A DNA stretch of 64,000 nt from Chryseobacterium ureilyticum. Its GTDB lineage: Bacteria; Bacteroidota; Bacteroidia; Flavobacteriales; Weeksellaceae. Shown here in pieces: positions 8,730-16,421 of the stretch. The position numbers were made by a program, and so were the translations under genes. The notes under the pieces are model-generated. The model ran no database searches. It saw nothing but the letters and a program-made list of their open reading frames with translations, and was not told where the DNA came from. Each line of letters starts with the position of its first letter. Within the stretch, counting starts at the first letter, position 1. The stretch is from contig NZ_FTOL01000009.1 in NCBI RefSeq assembly GCF_900156735.1, forward strand, positions 62,001 through 126,000, written 5' to 3'.

Positions 8730-9016
8730 TGAAAATTCACCTTACCGCAGTTATTAAAGCCAAAGAAGAACATCAGGCAGAAGTTTTGGAAGTTCTTCAG
8801 AATATGGTAAAAGAAACAAGAAAAGAAGAAGCTTGCGAACTGTATAACCTTCATCAGGGAATTGAAGACAAAAATCATTTTGTATTTTATGAAATCTGGA
8901 AAAATAAAGAGGGATTAGCACAGCATAATGAACAACCATATATTAAAGCTTTCGGTGCTTTGATTGATGAAAAGCTTCAGGAAACACCTCAGATTTACAC
9001 TACAAATCTTATTTAA
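8729..9016 (+). CDS. Antibiotic biosynthesis monooxygenase (YgiN-like quinol monooxygenase)
   Basis: A 95-residue dimeric alpha/beta-barrel protein. It has the family features LTAVIKAKEEHQAEVLEVLQ at the start, then CELYNLHQ, FVFYEIWKNKEGLAQHNEQP and the terminal PQIYTTNL. YgiN oxidises quinols back to quinones and is thought to cycle with MdaB; the same pairing here suggests the same job. Translationally coupled to mdaB and immediately abutting the DJ-1-like gene (its ATG is the next base after the stop). Confidence 0.88.
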   Translation: MKIHLTAVIKAKEEHQAEVLEVLQNMVKETRKEEACELYNLHQGIEDKNHFVFYEIWKNKEGLAQHNEQPYIKAFGALIDEKLQETPQIYTTNLI

Positions 9017-9769
9017 ATGAAAAAACTAACACTTTTATTTCTTAGCCTTTTCACCATAGGATTTATTCAGGCACAGCAACAAAAATCCCATGCTATGAAA
9101 AAGAAAATCTTATTCGTTGTCACCAGCCATGATAAAAAAGGCAGTACAGGTGAAAACACTGGATATTACTTAGGAGAAGTTTCTCATCCGTGGGAAGTTC
9201 TTCACAAAGCAGGATATGAAATTGATTTTGTAAGTCCAAAAGGCGGAACTCCTCCGATAGACGGATTTGATTTAAAAGATCCTGTTAACAAAGAGTTTTG
9301 GGAAAACAAAGAATACAGATATAAAATCGATCATTCTTTAAAACCATCACAAGTAAACTCAAAAGATTATTCAACGATCTTTTATGCCGGCGGACACGGA
9401 GCTATGTGGGATTTCGCTGATAATACAGAACTGTCAGCTATCGCTTCCAAAATCTATGAGAATGGAGGTATTGTCGCAGGAGTATGTCACGGTCCGGCTG
9501 GTTTGGTAAACATCAAGCTGAGTAATGGAAAGTATCTGGTAGATGGCAAAAAAATCAATGCTTTCACTAATGAAGAGGAATCAGCAGTAAAATTAACAGA
9601 TGTTGTTCCTTTCTTATTAGAAGATAAATTAATAGAAAGAGGAGCAAAATTTGAAAAATCAGGGCTTTGGCAGAATCATGTGGTAACTGACCAAAGAGTG
9701 ATTACCGGACAGAATCCGCAATCTGCAAAAAGTGTGGGAGAAGCTATTTTAAAAGTATTAAATAAATAA
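9017..9769 (+). CDS. Secreted DJ-1/PfpI-family protein (Hsp31/glyoxalase-III type)
   Basis: A 250-residue class I glutamine-amidotransferase-like protein. Residues 1-20 look like a signal peptide (MKKLTLLFLSLFTIGFIQAQ), and an alternative start MKKKILFVV lies at residue 27. The catalytic elements of the Hsp31 branch are seen: Glu54 in YLGEVSHPWE, the GGHG at 125-128 and the nucleophile elbow AGVCHGP with Cys157-His158. Family members act as glyoxalase, deglycase or chaperone. If the signal is real, it would act in the periplasm, which is unusual for the family. It sits within a quinone/carbonyl stress operon. Confidence 0.85.
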   Translation: MKKLTLLFLSLFTIGFIQAQQQKSHAMKKKILFVVTSHDKKGSTGENTGYYLGEVSHPWEVLHKAGYEIDFVSPKGGTPPIDGFDLKDPVNKEFWENKEYRYKIDHSLKPSQVNSKDYSTIFYAGGHGAMWDFADNTELSAIASKIYENGGIVAGVCHGPAGLVNIKLSNGKYLVDGKKINAFTNEEESAVKLTDVVPFLLEDKLIERGAKFEKSGLWQNHVVTDQRVITGQNPQSAKSVGEAILKVLNK

Positions 9770-9795
9770 TCACAATCAATTTTAAAAATAAAAAA

Positions 9796-10779
9796 ATGGA
9801 ATATAGAAAATTAGGAAACACAGATTTGGAATTATCAACAATTACTCACGGAGCTTTTGCCATTGGCGGAAATATGTGGGGAGGTAATGAAAAACGGGAT
9901 TCTATCAACTCTATTCATGCATCATTAGATCACGGAGTAACTTCTATTGATACGGCTCCTTTTTACGGTTTCGGATTAAGTGAAGAAATGATTGGTGAAG
10001 CAATTAAAGGAAAAGACCGTTCTAAAATTCAATTATTAACAAAATTCGGATTGGTATGGGACGGAAGTAATAACGGAAAAGGAGAATTTTTCTTTGACGC
10101 TGAAGATGAAGGAAAAGTAATTCCTGTTTATAAATTCGCTTCTAAAGAGAACATCATCAAAGAGGTTGAAGAAAGTTTACAAAGACTAGGAACTGATTAT
10201 ATTGATCTCTTACAGCTTCACTGGCCAGACAGCACAACAGCTATCAGCGAAACAATGGAGGCTATGGAGCTATTGATTCAACAAGGAAAAGTTCGTGCTG
10301 CCGGAGTAAGTAACTATAGTGTTTCACAAATGGAAGAAGCTAACAGAACTTTACAATTAGCGAGCAACCAGGTTTCTTACAGTATGCTAAACCGCGCTAT
10401 TGAAAGCGATCTTGTTCCTTATTCGTTGGAAAATAATTCAGGGATCATCGTATACAGCCCAATGGAAAGAGGTCTGTTAACAGGTAAATATTTCAAGGAT
10501 AATAAATTAAAAGACAACGATCACAGAAATGGTTATTTCTCACAATTTGATCTGAATAAAGTAAAAACTTTCTTAGAAAAAATTGAGCCGATCGCTCAGG
10601 AAAAAGGAGCAAGCCTTTCTCAATTGGTATTAAGGTGGACTACACTACAGCCGGCAATTACAGTAGTATTGGCAGGTGCAAGAAATGCAGAGCAAGCCAT
10701 TGATAACGCAAAAGCAATGGATATCAACCTTTCTCAGGAAGAACTGAACTTTATCAATGTAGCTTTAAGCGAGATTTAA
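9796..10779 (+). CDS. Aldo/keto reductase (AKR general stress/L-glyceraldehyde reductase type)
   Basis: A 327-residue NADPH-dependent reductase. Catalytic residues are in SIDTAPFYGFG (Asp and Tyr near 52-57), LLTKFGL (Lys) and LLQLHWPD (His). VVLAGARNAEQAIDNAKA near the C-terminus is the cofactor-binding part. It resembles YajO/YhdN-like aldo/keto reductases. It starts 26 bases after the DJ-1 gene on the same strand. The combination of MdaB, ABM, DJ-1 and aldo/keto reductase points to detoxification of reactive quinones and carbonyls. Confidence 0.9.
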   Translation: MEYRKLGNTDLELSTITHGAFAIGGNMWGGNEKRDSINSIHASLDHGVTSIDTAPFYGFGLSEEMIGEAIKGKDRSKIQLLTKFGLVWDGSNNGKGEFFFDAEDEGKVIPVYKFASKENIIKEVEESLQRLGTDYIDLLQLHWPDSTTAISETMEAMELLIQQGKVRAAGVSNYSVSQMEEANRTLQLASNQVSYSMLNRAIESDLVPYSLENNSGIIVYSPMERGLLTGKYFKDNKLKDNDHRNGYFSQFDLNKVKTFLEKIEPIAQEKGASLSQLVLRWTTLQPAITVVLAGARNAEQAIDNAKAMDINLSQEELNFINVALSEI

Positions 10780-10785
10780 TATAAA

Positions 10786-11076
10786 AGCTGGGAGATGGAA
10801 GCTGGAGGATTGAAGTACTGTCAGGATATTGATAAATTTCAATCTTTTGATTCAAATTATCAGACTGTAAGGAGAAAATATGAAGATGCAAGCACTAGCG
10901 TGTATGATAAACTTACAATCTGTTATATCTAATCAATAAAATACCAATTATTGTAAGACTTCAAAAACATCCAACTCCCATCTTCCATTCTTTCATCAAC
11001 CGGAAGCTTCATTTCAATAAACGGAATCCCAGTTGTAAAACGACATCAACAACTCCCCTCTTCCAGCTTCCCTTCT
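10786..11076. repeat. Intergenic cluster of GGAAGCTGG-type repeat arms
   Basis: The 321-base gap after the aldo/keto reductase carries one forward arm (GGGAGATGGAAGCTGGAGG, 10790-10808) and two inverted arms (CAACTCCCATCTTCCATTC at 10972 and AACTCCCCTCTTCCAGCTTC at 11051). They could form large foldback structures. A 45-codon open frame from ATG 10795 to TAA 10932 (beginning MEAGGLKYCQD) runs through it. Its start lies in the repeat arm and it resembles nothing known, so it is not called as a gene. Confidence 0.6.
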
Positions 11077-11100
11077 TATTCAACTCATAAATCGTAAAAA

Positions 11101-12069
11101 ATGAAAAATAATCTGATCAAAATGTTCGGGTTAACAACCCTATTGACTATAAACAGCATTGTATTAAATGCTCAAACTCTTGTCAATCCTGAAGACAAAT
11201 CATGGTATCCATCAGCTTATGGAGCTCAGGATGAGATTGGAGCGGCTAATTTATTAACTCCTGAAGTTGTAAAACAGGCACTTGGATTGGTAAAACAAGG
11301 CAAAACATTAGCACTCGCTGTTCCTATTGATAAAAACTTACCGGCTTTCAGACACAGAAGCTTTAATTTATATAATATCCAACCCGGTGAACAAGGCGGA
11401 AAAAGCATCGGTCCCAATAAATTTACATTCAATGACGAATTGGTAAACGGATGGACCGGAGTAGGAACCCAGCTTAATGGTATCGGGCACATCGGAATTG
11501 ATAATGTTTACTACAACGGAAATAAAGCTACTGATTTTGTAACAGTAGAAGGTGTAAAAAAACTTGGTGTTGAAAAAGTACCACCATTTGTTACCCGTGG
11601 TGTAGTCCTTGACATGGTCGCTCATTACGGAAAAGCAATTGTATCCGGAGGAACTGAGTTTGCTGTTGAAGACATCAAGGCTGTTTTAAAGAAACAAGGG
11701 CTTACGCTGAGAAAAGGAGATGTAATTCTTTTCAATACAGGATGGCTTGAACTGGTAGGTAAAGACAATAAACAATTCTTAGAAACCGAGCCGGGAATCG
11801 GGATGGATGCGGCAAAATGGCTGGCTGATCAAGGCATTGTTGCTTTTGGTGGCGATACCTGGGCTTCCGAAGTGTATCCGAATCCAAAAAGTAAGGAAGA
11901 GTTTCCTATCAACCAATATATGCTTGCAAAAAAAGGAATTTATAACTTAGAACTGATTGACAGCCGCCCATTGGTAAAACAAAAAATATGGGAATTCCTA
12001 TTTGTATTGGGACAGCCTTTATATGTAGGATCTACACAGGTAAATGTAAATCCTGTGGCTATTTATTAA
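11101..12069 (+). CDS. Secreted cyclase-family protein (kynurenine formamidase-like)
   Basis: A 322-residue metal-dependent hydrolase-fold protein with an N-terminal signal peptide (about residues 1-24, ending LNAQT). The metal-binding region is degenerate compared with KynB: GIGHIGIDNVYYNG replaces the usual HxGTHxD. RGVVLDMVAHYGK, LRKGDVILFNTGW and AFGGDTWASEVYP are typical of the larger cyclase branch (pfam Cyclase). The substrate is unknown. It follows the stress genes on the same strand, but after a 321-base repeat-filled gap, so co-transcription is uncertain. Confidence 0.82.
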   Translation: MKNNLIKMFGLTTLLTINSIVLNAQTLVNPEDKSWYPSAYGAQDEIGAANLLTPEVVKQALGLVKQGKTLALAVPIDKNLPAFRHRSFNLYNIQPGEQGGKSIGPNKFTFNDELVNGWTGVGTQLNGIGHIGIDNVYYNGNKATDFVTVEGVKKLGVEKVPPFVTRGVVLDMVAHYGKAIVSGGTEFAVEDIKAVLKKQGLTLRKGDVILFNTGWLELVGKDNKQFLETEPGIGMDAAKWLADQGIVAFGGDTWASEVYPNPKSKEEFPINQYMLAKKGIYNLELIDSRPLVKQKIWEFLFVLGQPLYVGSTQVNVNPVAIY

Positions 12070-12211
12070 TTATAATTTTTTATAACAATTAATACCTTGG
12101 GAAAGCAAAACAAACGAAGAATTCTCCGTAATAAACTTAATAATTACCATTAAGATTTATTTTAGAATTAATATAAACGGAATCTTCTCATTTTGCAATT
12201 CACAACAATAT

Positions 12212-12246
12212 AAAAAGAGCTTTTCTACTTTGAAAAGCTCTTTTTG
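12212..12246. terminator. Bidirectional intrinsic terminator
   Basis: A perfect 14-bp stem AAAAAGAGCTTTTC / GAAAAGCTCTTTTT with a 6-base loop, between the convergent cyclase and AhpD-like genes. Confidence 0.85.
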
Positions 12247-12272
12247 GTATGCTTAGTATTACTTACTTTCTT

Positions 12273-12716
12273 CTACTTAGCTATCGGTAAATGTGTACTC
12301 ACAGCAATTCTGTTCCATGCATTAATGGTGATAATTGCCATAATGATCTGTGCAATCTGCGCCTCATCAAAGAATGATTTAGCTTTCTGGTAAGTTTCCT
12401 CCGTTAAGCCTTTTTGGCTGATCAAAGTAATTTCTTCCGTCATTGCCAAAAGTACTTGTTCTTCTTCTGTAAAAAATTCCTTTGCTTCCGTCCATCCATC
12501 AAGAATGAAGATTCTCTGAGGAGTTTCCCCATATTTAATGGCATCTTTAGTATGCATATCAAGACAGAAAGCACATTTATTGATCTGGGAAGCCCTGATT
12601 TTGATTAATTCCTTTTGAATATGGGTTAAAGATGTATTCTGTAAATACCCTTCCAGTCCCAGCATTGCTTTATAAGCTGCGGCATCAGTAGTTGCCATGT
12701 TAAATCTTGCACTCAT
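12273..12716 (-). CDS. Carboxymuconolactone decarboxylase/AhpD-like alkylhydroperoxidase
   Basis: A 147-residue all-helical protein with the redox motif CAFCLDMH (Cys48, Cys51, His55) preceded by the conserved glutamate in KELIKIRAS, as in AhpD-type peroxidases. Family members reduce peroxides or act as thiol relays. It lies five bases after the DoxX gene and probably shares its transcript, which starts at or before the Crp/Fnr gene. Length is normal for the subfamily. Confidence 0.88.
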   Translation of the reverse strand: MSARFNMATTDAAAYKAMLGLEGYLQNTSLTHIQKELIKIRASQINKCAFCLDMHTKDAIKYGETPQRIFILDGWTEAKEFFTEEEQVLLAMTEEITLISQKGLTEETYQKAKSFFDEAQIAQIIMAIITINAWNRIAVSTHLPIAK

Positions 12717-12721
12717 TATAT

Positions 12722-13153
12722 TTATTTTTTGGTTAATTGATCTATACTAAAAGAATATTGTTGCTGAACAGCCAGTAAAAGAGCCGCCGCACTTCCCACC
12801 CAAACCGAATAATTGAGTGGAGCCTTAGAACCTAACGCAACTGTCATTGATACAGCAAAAATCAACAATAAGATACTGCTTCCGTAGGCTGCAATTTTAG
12901 TTTTAAAGCCAACAATCAGCATTAGTGGAAAAAGTATTTCTAACAAAGTAGCGGCATATGCTGAACATGTACTCAGAGTTTCAGGAAGGAAAAAAGTAAG
13001 TGATCTTGTATATTCTTCAAAGCTCTTCATATTTCCCCAAGAAGAATTTTCCGCGCTCCACCATCCGAATCTATCGGCAACTGCAGAAAGCATAGTCACA
13101 GAAAGAGCAAGTCTTAAAAATAACTGCGGAAATTGATTTTTTGTATCTGTCAT
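12722..13153 (-). CDS. DoxX-family membrane protein
   Basis: A 143-residue integral membrane protein with about four predicted membrane segments: LFLRLALSVTMLSAVADRFG near 10-30, then AYAATLLEILFPLMLIVGF, SSILLLIFAVSMTVAL, and WVGSAAALLLAVQQ. WGNMKSFEEYT between the first two is typical of DoxX relatives. DoxX proteins are linked to redox or sulfur metabolism without a settled reaction. Adjacent to the AhpD-like gene, suggesting a small redox-response unit under the Crp/Fnr regulator 63 bases upstream. Confidence 0.82.
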   Translation of the reverse strand: MTDTKNQFPQLFLRLALSVTMLSAVADRFGWWSAENSSWGNMKSFEEYTRSLTFFLPETLSTCSAYAATLLEILFPLMLIVGFKTKIAAYGSSILLLIFAVSMTVALGSKAPLNYSVWVGSAAALLLAVQQQYSFSIDQLTKK

Positions 13154-13216
13154 TGCATTCGCTTTTAATTACTTGACAAATTTCCGACTTCTGATCCGTA
13201 AAAAACTTAAACTGGT

Positions 13217-13789
13217 TTAAGAACGTAATTTTGCTTTAATTTCGCTCAAATATTCCGGAGTAAAACCAAGAAAAGAAGCGATAAGATACTGAGGAATCCT
13301 CTGAATAAACCAAGGATATAATGTACTGAAATGTACATACAATTCTTCTCTTGAATATTCAGTCAGATAACGTAATTTTCTTTCGGAAGCTGCGTATGCC
13401 CTCTGATAGATAATTCTAAAATATTTTTCCATGACAGGATGTTTCTCCAACAATAACTCCTGATTTTTAAAATCAATGACAAGAATAGTAGACTTTTCCA
13501 CAGACTGGATATTGAAATCTGTCTGCAATTGTCTCTCATAAGCAAATGTATCAGTAATCCACCAGTTTTCAATAGCAAACTGAGTGGTATGCTCTACTCC
13601 TTTTTCATTAATAAAATATTTTCTCAGGCAGCCTTCCACTACAAAATACATATTTCTGCAAATCTCACCATCCAGCATCAGGGTTTGCTTCTTCTTCACC
13701 TTCAATACTTCAAAGAATGAAAAAATTGAAACATACTCTTCCTCATTTACCGTAATGAATTTATTTAAATGTGCCTTGAAATTATCCAT
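13217..13789 (-). CDS. Crp/Fnr-family transcriptional regulator
   Basis: A 190-residue regulator with an N-terminal cyclic-nucleotide-binding-like jelly roll (about 20-130, including LMLDGEICRNMYFVVEGCLRKYF) and a short C-terminal HTH (IPQYLIASFLGFTPEYLSEI). The residues that bind cAMP in CRP are not conserved and no iron-sulfur cysteine cluster is visible, so the effector is unknown. This compact type is abundant in Bacteroidetes. It is divergent from the DUF1304 gene and precedes the DoxX/AhpD-like pair on the same strand. Confidence 0.88.
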   Translation of the reverse strand: MDNFKAHLNKFITVNEEEYVSIFSFFEVLKVKKKQTLMLDGEICRNMYFVVEGCLRKYFINEKGVEHTTQFAIENWWITDTFAYERQLQTDFNIQSVEKSTILVIDFKNQELLLEKHPVMEKYFRIIYQRAYAASERKLRYLTEYSREELYVHFSTLYPWFIQRIPQYLIASFLGFTPEYLSEIKAKLRS

Positions 13790-13806
13790 CTTTAGAATTG
13801 ATTACT

Positions 13807-13837
13807 CAAACTTAACTTTATTTTTTTAGTTTTACAA
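13807..13837 (-). promoter_or_regulatory. Promoter of the Crp/Fnr gene (TTG and TAAGTTTG)
   Basis: On the minus strand, TAAGTTTG (13814-13807) lies 23 bases downstream of a TTG (13837-13835), a good match to the Bacteroidetes -33/-7 arrangement. Confidence 0.6.
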
Positions 13838-13855
13838 TGTCAAAAACATTAAATC

Positions 13856-14221
13856 ATGGAAGTCATTGCCAAAATTCTGATCGCTATTGTTGCACTTGAG
13901 CACCTTTATATTCTTTGGATGGAAATGTTTGCCTGGGAAACCAAAGGCAAGGAAGTTTTCAAAGCTGCATTACCAGCAGAGATGTTTAAGCCTACAAAAG
14001 GATTAGCAGCCAACCAGGGATTATACAATGGTTTTCTTGCGGCTGGGTTAATCTGGTCTTTCCTTATTAAAGATCCACAATGGCAGGATAATATTGCCTT
14101 ATTCTTTTTAGGATGTGTAGCTGTGGCGGGTATTTACGGAGCTATTTCTGCTACGAAGAAGATATTTTTTGTTCAGGCATTGCCTGCGATATTGGCTATC
14201 ATTGCTGTTTTACTGAAATAG
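13856..14221 (+). CDS. DUF1304 membrane protein
   Basis: A 121-residue membrane protein with about four hydrophobic segments: AKILIAIVALEHLYILWMEM, LYNGFLAAGLIWSFLI, IALFFLGCVAVAGIYGA and ALPAILAIIAVLL. The NQGLYNGFLA segment is the family signature. No function is established. It is divergent from the Crp/Fnr gene across 66 bases, so the regulator could control it. Confidence 0.85.
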   Translation: MEVIAKILIAIVALEHLYILWMEMFAWETKGKEVFKAALPAEMFKPTKGLAANQGLYNGFLAAGLIWSFLIKDPQWQDNIALFFLGCVAVAGIYGAISATKKIFFVQALPAILAIIAVLLK

Positions 14222-14328
14222 TCTGCTGAAAATGTGTTGGAAAATGCTAAGATGCAATTTCTTTATTTTAATGCTTCAGAGTTAAGGCGCAAAGATTTTA
14301 TTTGCGATAAAATTTTATACCGATTCTT

Positions 14329-14479
14329 TTGCCACGAATGCACTAATAAAATGATGCGTATGTAATTTCACATAGAATTTTGTGGAAAGTAAACGTTTTT
14401 TATTCGTGTATCCGTGGCAAAATAATAGCAGTCTATTTAAGGCTCTCGCAGATTTTTTGCATCTGTGAGATTTGTGGGA
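14329..14479. repeat. Long composite intergenic repeat, left copy (family 1, copy 2)
   Basis: Begins with the palindrome arm TTGCCACGAATGCACTAATA, closes it at TTCGTGTATCCGTGGCAA (ends 14420), and continues through TAGCAGT, ATTTAA and CTCTCGCAGATT to TGTGGGA. The whole stretch reappears in reverse complement at 16422-16650. The first 39 bases differ from the other copy at only two positions. It ends 25 bases before the HxlR stop codon. Confidence 0.88.
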
Positions 14480-14503
14480 AGTAACTTTTAATCTTAAAAT
14501 ATA

Positions 14504-14881
14504 TTACCCCATTGAAGCTTTAATCTTCTCTCTATGGAGTATTCCCCAGTTCACCAGTGTTTCTGTTACTGGAAATACAGATTTCCCATATTCCGTCACT
14601 GCATAGGTGACAGTAATAGGTTTCGTATCCTGAATGGTTCTTGTGATCAGAAGATTTGTTTCTAATTCTTTCAGCTCTTTGCTCAACATTTTAGCGGAAA
14701 TTCCCTCAATACCACGTTCCAGCTTTTTAAAATGAATCTGTTGATCCGTTCTGTTAGTCAGATAACGTAAAATCATCAGCTTCCATTTTCCACCCAATAC
14801 ATCAAGACTGTCGCGCATTGCGAACAATTCTTCAGTACAGCTTGCCTCTCTTTCTACACCGTTTTCAATAATTTTTGCCAT
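14504..14881 (-). CDS. HxlR-family transcriptional regulator
   Basis: A 125-residue winged-helix regulator when started at the ATG at 14881 (MAKIIENG). A longer frame from 14911 would add ten residues, but it would run through a palindromic operator, so the inner start is preferred. The family core is seen in MRDSLDVLGGKWKLMILRYL, then QIHFKKLERGIEGISAKMLS and the wing NLLITRTI. HxlR proteins respond to electrophiles or redox signals and usually control an adjacent divergent oxidoreductase. That is the arrangement here. Confidence 0.9.
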   Translation of the reverse strand: MAKIIENGVEREASCTEELFAMRDSLDVLGGKWKLMILRYLTNRTDQQIHFKKLERGIEGISAKMLSKELKELETNLLITRTIQDTKPITVTYAVTEYGKSVFPVTETLVNWGILHREKIKASMG

Positions 14882-14895
14882 AATAGTTTCATGGA

Positions 14896-14925
14896 GGTAA
14901 CTAGTTACCATTTGTTAACTAGTAG
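14896..14925. promoter_or_regulatory. Tandem palindromic operator between the HxlR and oxidoreductase genes
   Basis: GGTAACTAGTTACC (14896-14909) is a perfect 14-base palindrome. A second, imperfect site TTAACTAGTA lies 18 bases on (14915-14924). The pair sits between the divergent genes, over the 5' end of the HxlR gene and upstream of the oxidoreductase -7 element. HxlR-family proteins bind such paired sites, so autorepression and control of the divergent gene are likely. Confidence 0.65.
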
Positions 14926-14947
14926 CAAATATAAACTATTCACTCTT

Positions 14948-14955
14948 TACATTTG
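14948..14955 (+). promoter_or_regulatory. -7 promoter element TACATTTG of the oxidoreductase gene
   Basis: Matches TAnnTTTG and ends 17 bases before the ATG at 14973. The HxlR operator would overlap its -33 region, consistent with repression. Confidence 0.55.
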
Positions 14956-14972
14956 TACATCAAATCAATCGT

Positions 14973-15965
14973 ATGAAAGTAGTTATTTTAAATCAGAATT
15001 TTGAACTTGAGGATGGTTTTACAGAAAAGCCTAAACCTAAGAATAATGAAGTATTAATTCAGATCAAAGCAAGTGGTTTTAATCCTATAGATTATCAGAT
15101 GTTAGAAAATGAATTGGAACGAAAACTAATCAGCTCTCCTATATTGGGTCGGGAATTATCGGGAATTGTTGTAGAAAAAGGCAGCAATGTGACGGAATTT
15201 AATATTGGTGATGAAGTTTTCTGCGGAAGTGGTTCTATGGGAAGTAACGGAACTTATGCAGAATATATTTCAGTTCCTGATACTATTGTTTCATTAAAAC
15301 CTAAAAATATTTCCTTTGAACAGGCAGCCGCTATTCCATCCGCAGGACTTACTTCTCTTCAAATCTTTAAAAGGTTACAACTACAACCGGAACAGACTAT
15401 TCTTATCACAGGAGCTTCCGGAGGTGTAGGTTCTTTTTTATTAAGAATTTTACGGGCTCATCATATTCATAATTTCATTGTAACTGTAGGGAGTGAAGAA
15501 AATAAACAAATGCTTCTTAAAATAGGTTTAAAAGACCATCAGATTATCAATTACAGGCATGAAAATCTTGTACAAAATCTTTTAAAAGCGAATAACAATC
15601 AGCCTTTTGACGTAGGAATTGATCTGGTTGGAAATTATATGGCTGAAGTAACCGCTGAAGTTTTAAAACTTAACGGAACTTACGTAGACGTAACTGCTCT
15701 TGTTACTAAAGATGCTCATGAAATTCTTTTTAATAAAGGAACTTTAATAATGAATATCTCTAATTATGCATACAGTATGATTAAAAAGTATGATTATTAT
15801 AAAAATAGTTTGGAAGAAATATCAAGAATGATTGAAAATGGAAATCTTATTCCTTCCCAGTACAAAACCATAGGTAATCTTTCTCTGAAAACTGTTCTAC
15901 AGGCACATGATTTACTTAAAAACAATAAGACACAAGGTCATAAACTCATCATGAAACATTCATAA
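14973..15965 (+). CDS. NADP-dependent oxidoreductase (quinone reductase-like MDR)
   Basis: A 330-residue medium-chain dehydrogenase/reductase without the zinc-binding cysteines. The N-terminal GroES-like domain spans about 1-125, and the Rossmann domain has GASGGVGS at residues 147-154. ASGFNPIDYQ and AAIPSAGLTSLQIF are typical of QOR-type NADPH:quinone or enone reductases. Controlled, by position, by the divergent HxlR regulator. It is followed one base later by the cupin gene, so the two form an operon. Confidence 0.9.
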   Translation: MKVVILNQNFELEDGFTEKPKPKNNEVLIQIKASGFNPIDYQMLENELERKLISSPILGRELSGIVVEKGSNVTEFNIGDEVFCGSGSMGSNGTYAEYISVPDTIVSLKPKNISFEQAAAIPSAGLTSLQIFKRLQLQPEQTILITGASGGVGSFLLRILRAHHIHNFIVTVGSEENKQMLLKIGLKDHQIINYRHENLVQNLLKANNNQPFDVGIDLVGNYMAEVTAEVLKLNGTYVDVTALVTKDAHEILFNKGTLIMNISNYAYSMIKKYDYYKNSLEEISRMIENGNLIPSQYKTIGNLSLKTVLQAHDLLKNNKTQGHKLIMKHS

Positions 15966-15966
15966 A

Positions 15967-16412
15967 ATGAACAATATACCAAGACGTATCGTAACAGGTA
16001 TCAAAGACGGGAAATCAGTAATTACAGAAGACCAACAGGTAGAAAATGCTGTAGAGCATTTCCCGGGTTTGATCATTTCAGATATCTGGAACACTCAAAA
16101 AACCCCAGCAACCCTAGATTTTGAAAAAAGAATTCCCAATACAGGATTTCCACAAACACCTAAAAACGGGACTTACTTCAGATATGTCGTTATTCCTCCA
16201 GATAAGGATTTAGGTGTGGAATTAAAAAAAGGGGAACCTCATCCCATGATGCATAAAACCCTGACATTGGATTATATCATTATTCTTTCCGGTGAGCTTC
16301 ATCTTATTATGGATGAAGGCGAAACCCTTCTAAGACCGGGAGATATTGTTATCCAAAGAGGAACCAATCATGCATTCAACTGGCTGTTTTAATAGACGCT
16401 GAAGTTAAATAG
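15967..16412 (+). pseudogene. Cupin-domain gene with a frameshift near its 3' end
   Basis: The intact part (141 codons to TAA at 16390-16392) encodes a single cupin domain with the second motif LRPGDIVIQRGTNHAFN, and then stops abruptly after NWLF. Family members continue for some 25 more residues, with a strand ending in a sequence like FVLIDAE. Exactly such a tail, AVLIDAEVK followed by TAG, is encoded in another frame at 16383-16412. The simplest explanation is a deletion of about a dozen codons that also shifted the frame. The long inverted repeat starts ten bases later. The truncated protein would lack the last barrel strand and may not fold. What the intact protein did is unknown; cupins next to quinone-type reductases are often small-molecule-binding partners. 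Confidence 0.75.
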
Positions 16413-16421
16413 TAAAAGATG

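Noticed and set aside
10795..10932. A 45-codon frame after the aldo/keto reductase
   Set aside because: It begins inside a repeat arm, has no homologue I recognise and no promoter; reported only within the repeat entry.
12414..12608. Plus-strand frame opposite the AhpD-like gene, and similar opposite-strand frames throughout
   Set aside because: They are antisense shadows of well-supported genes with no promoter or family signature.
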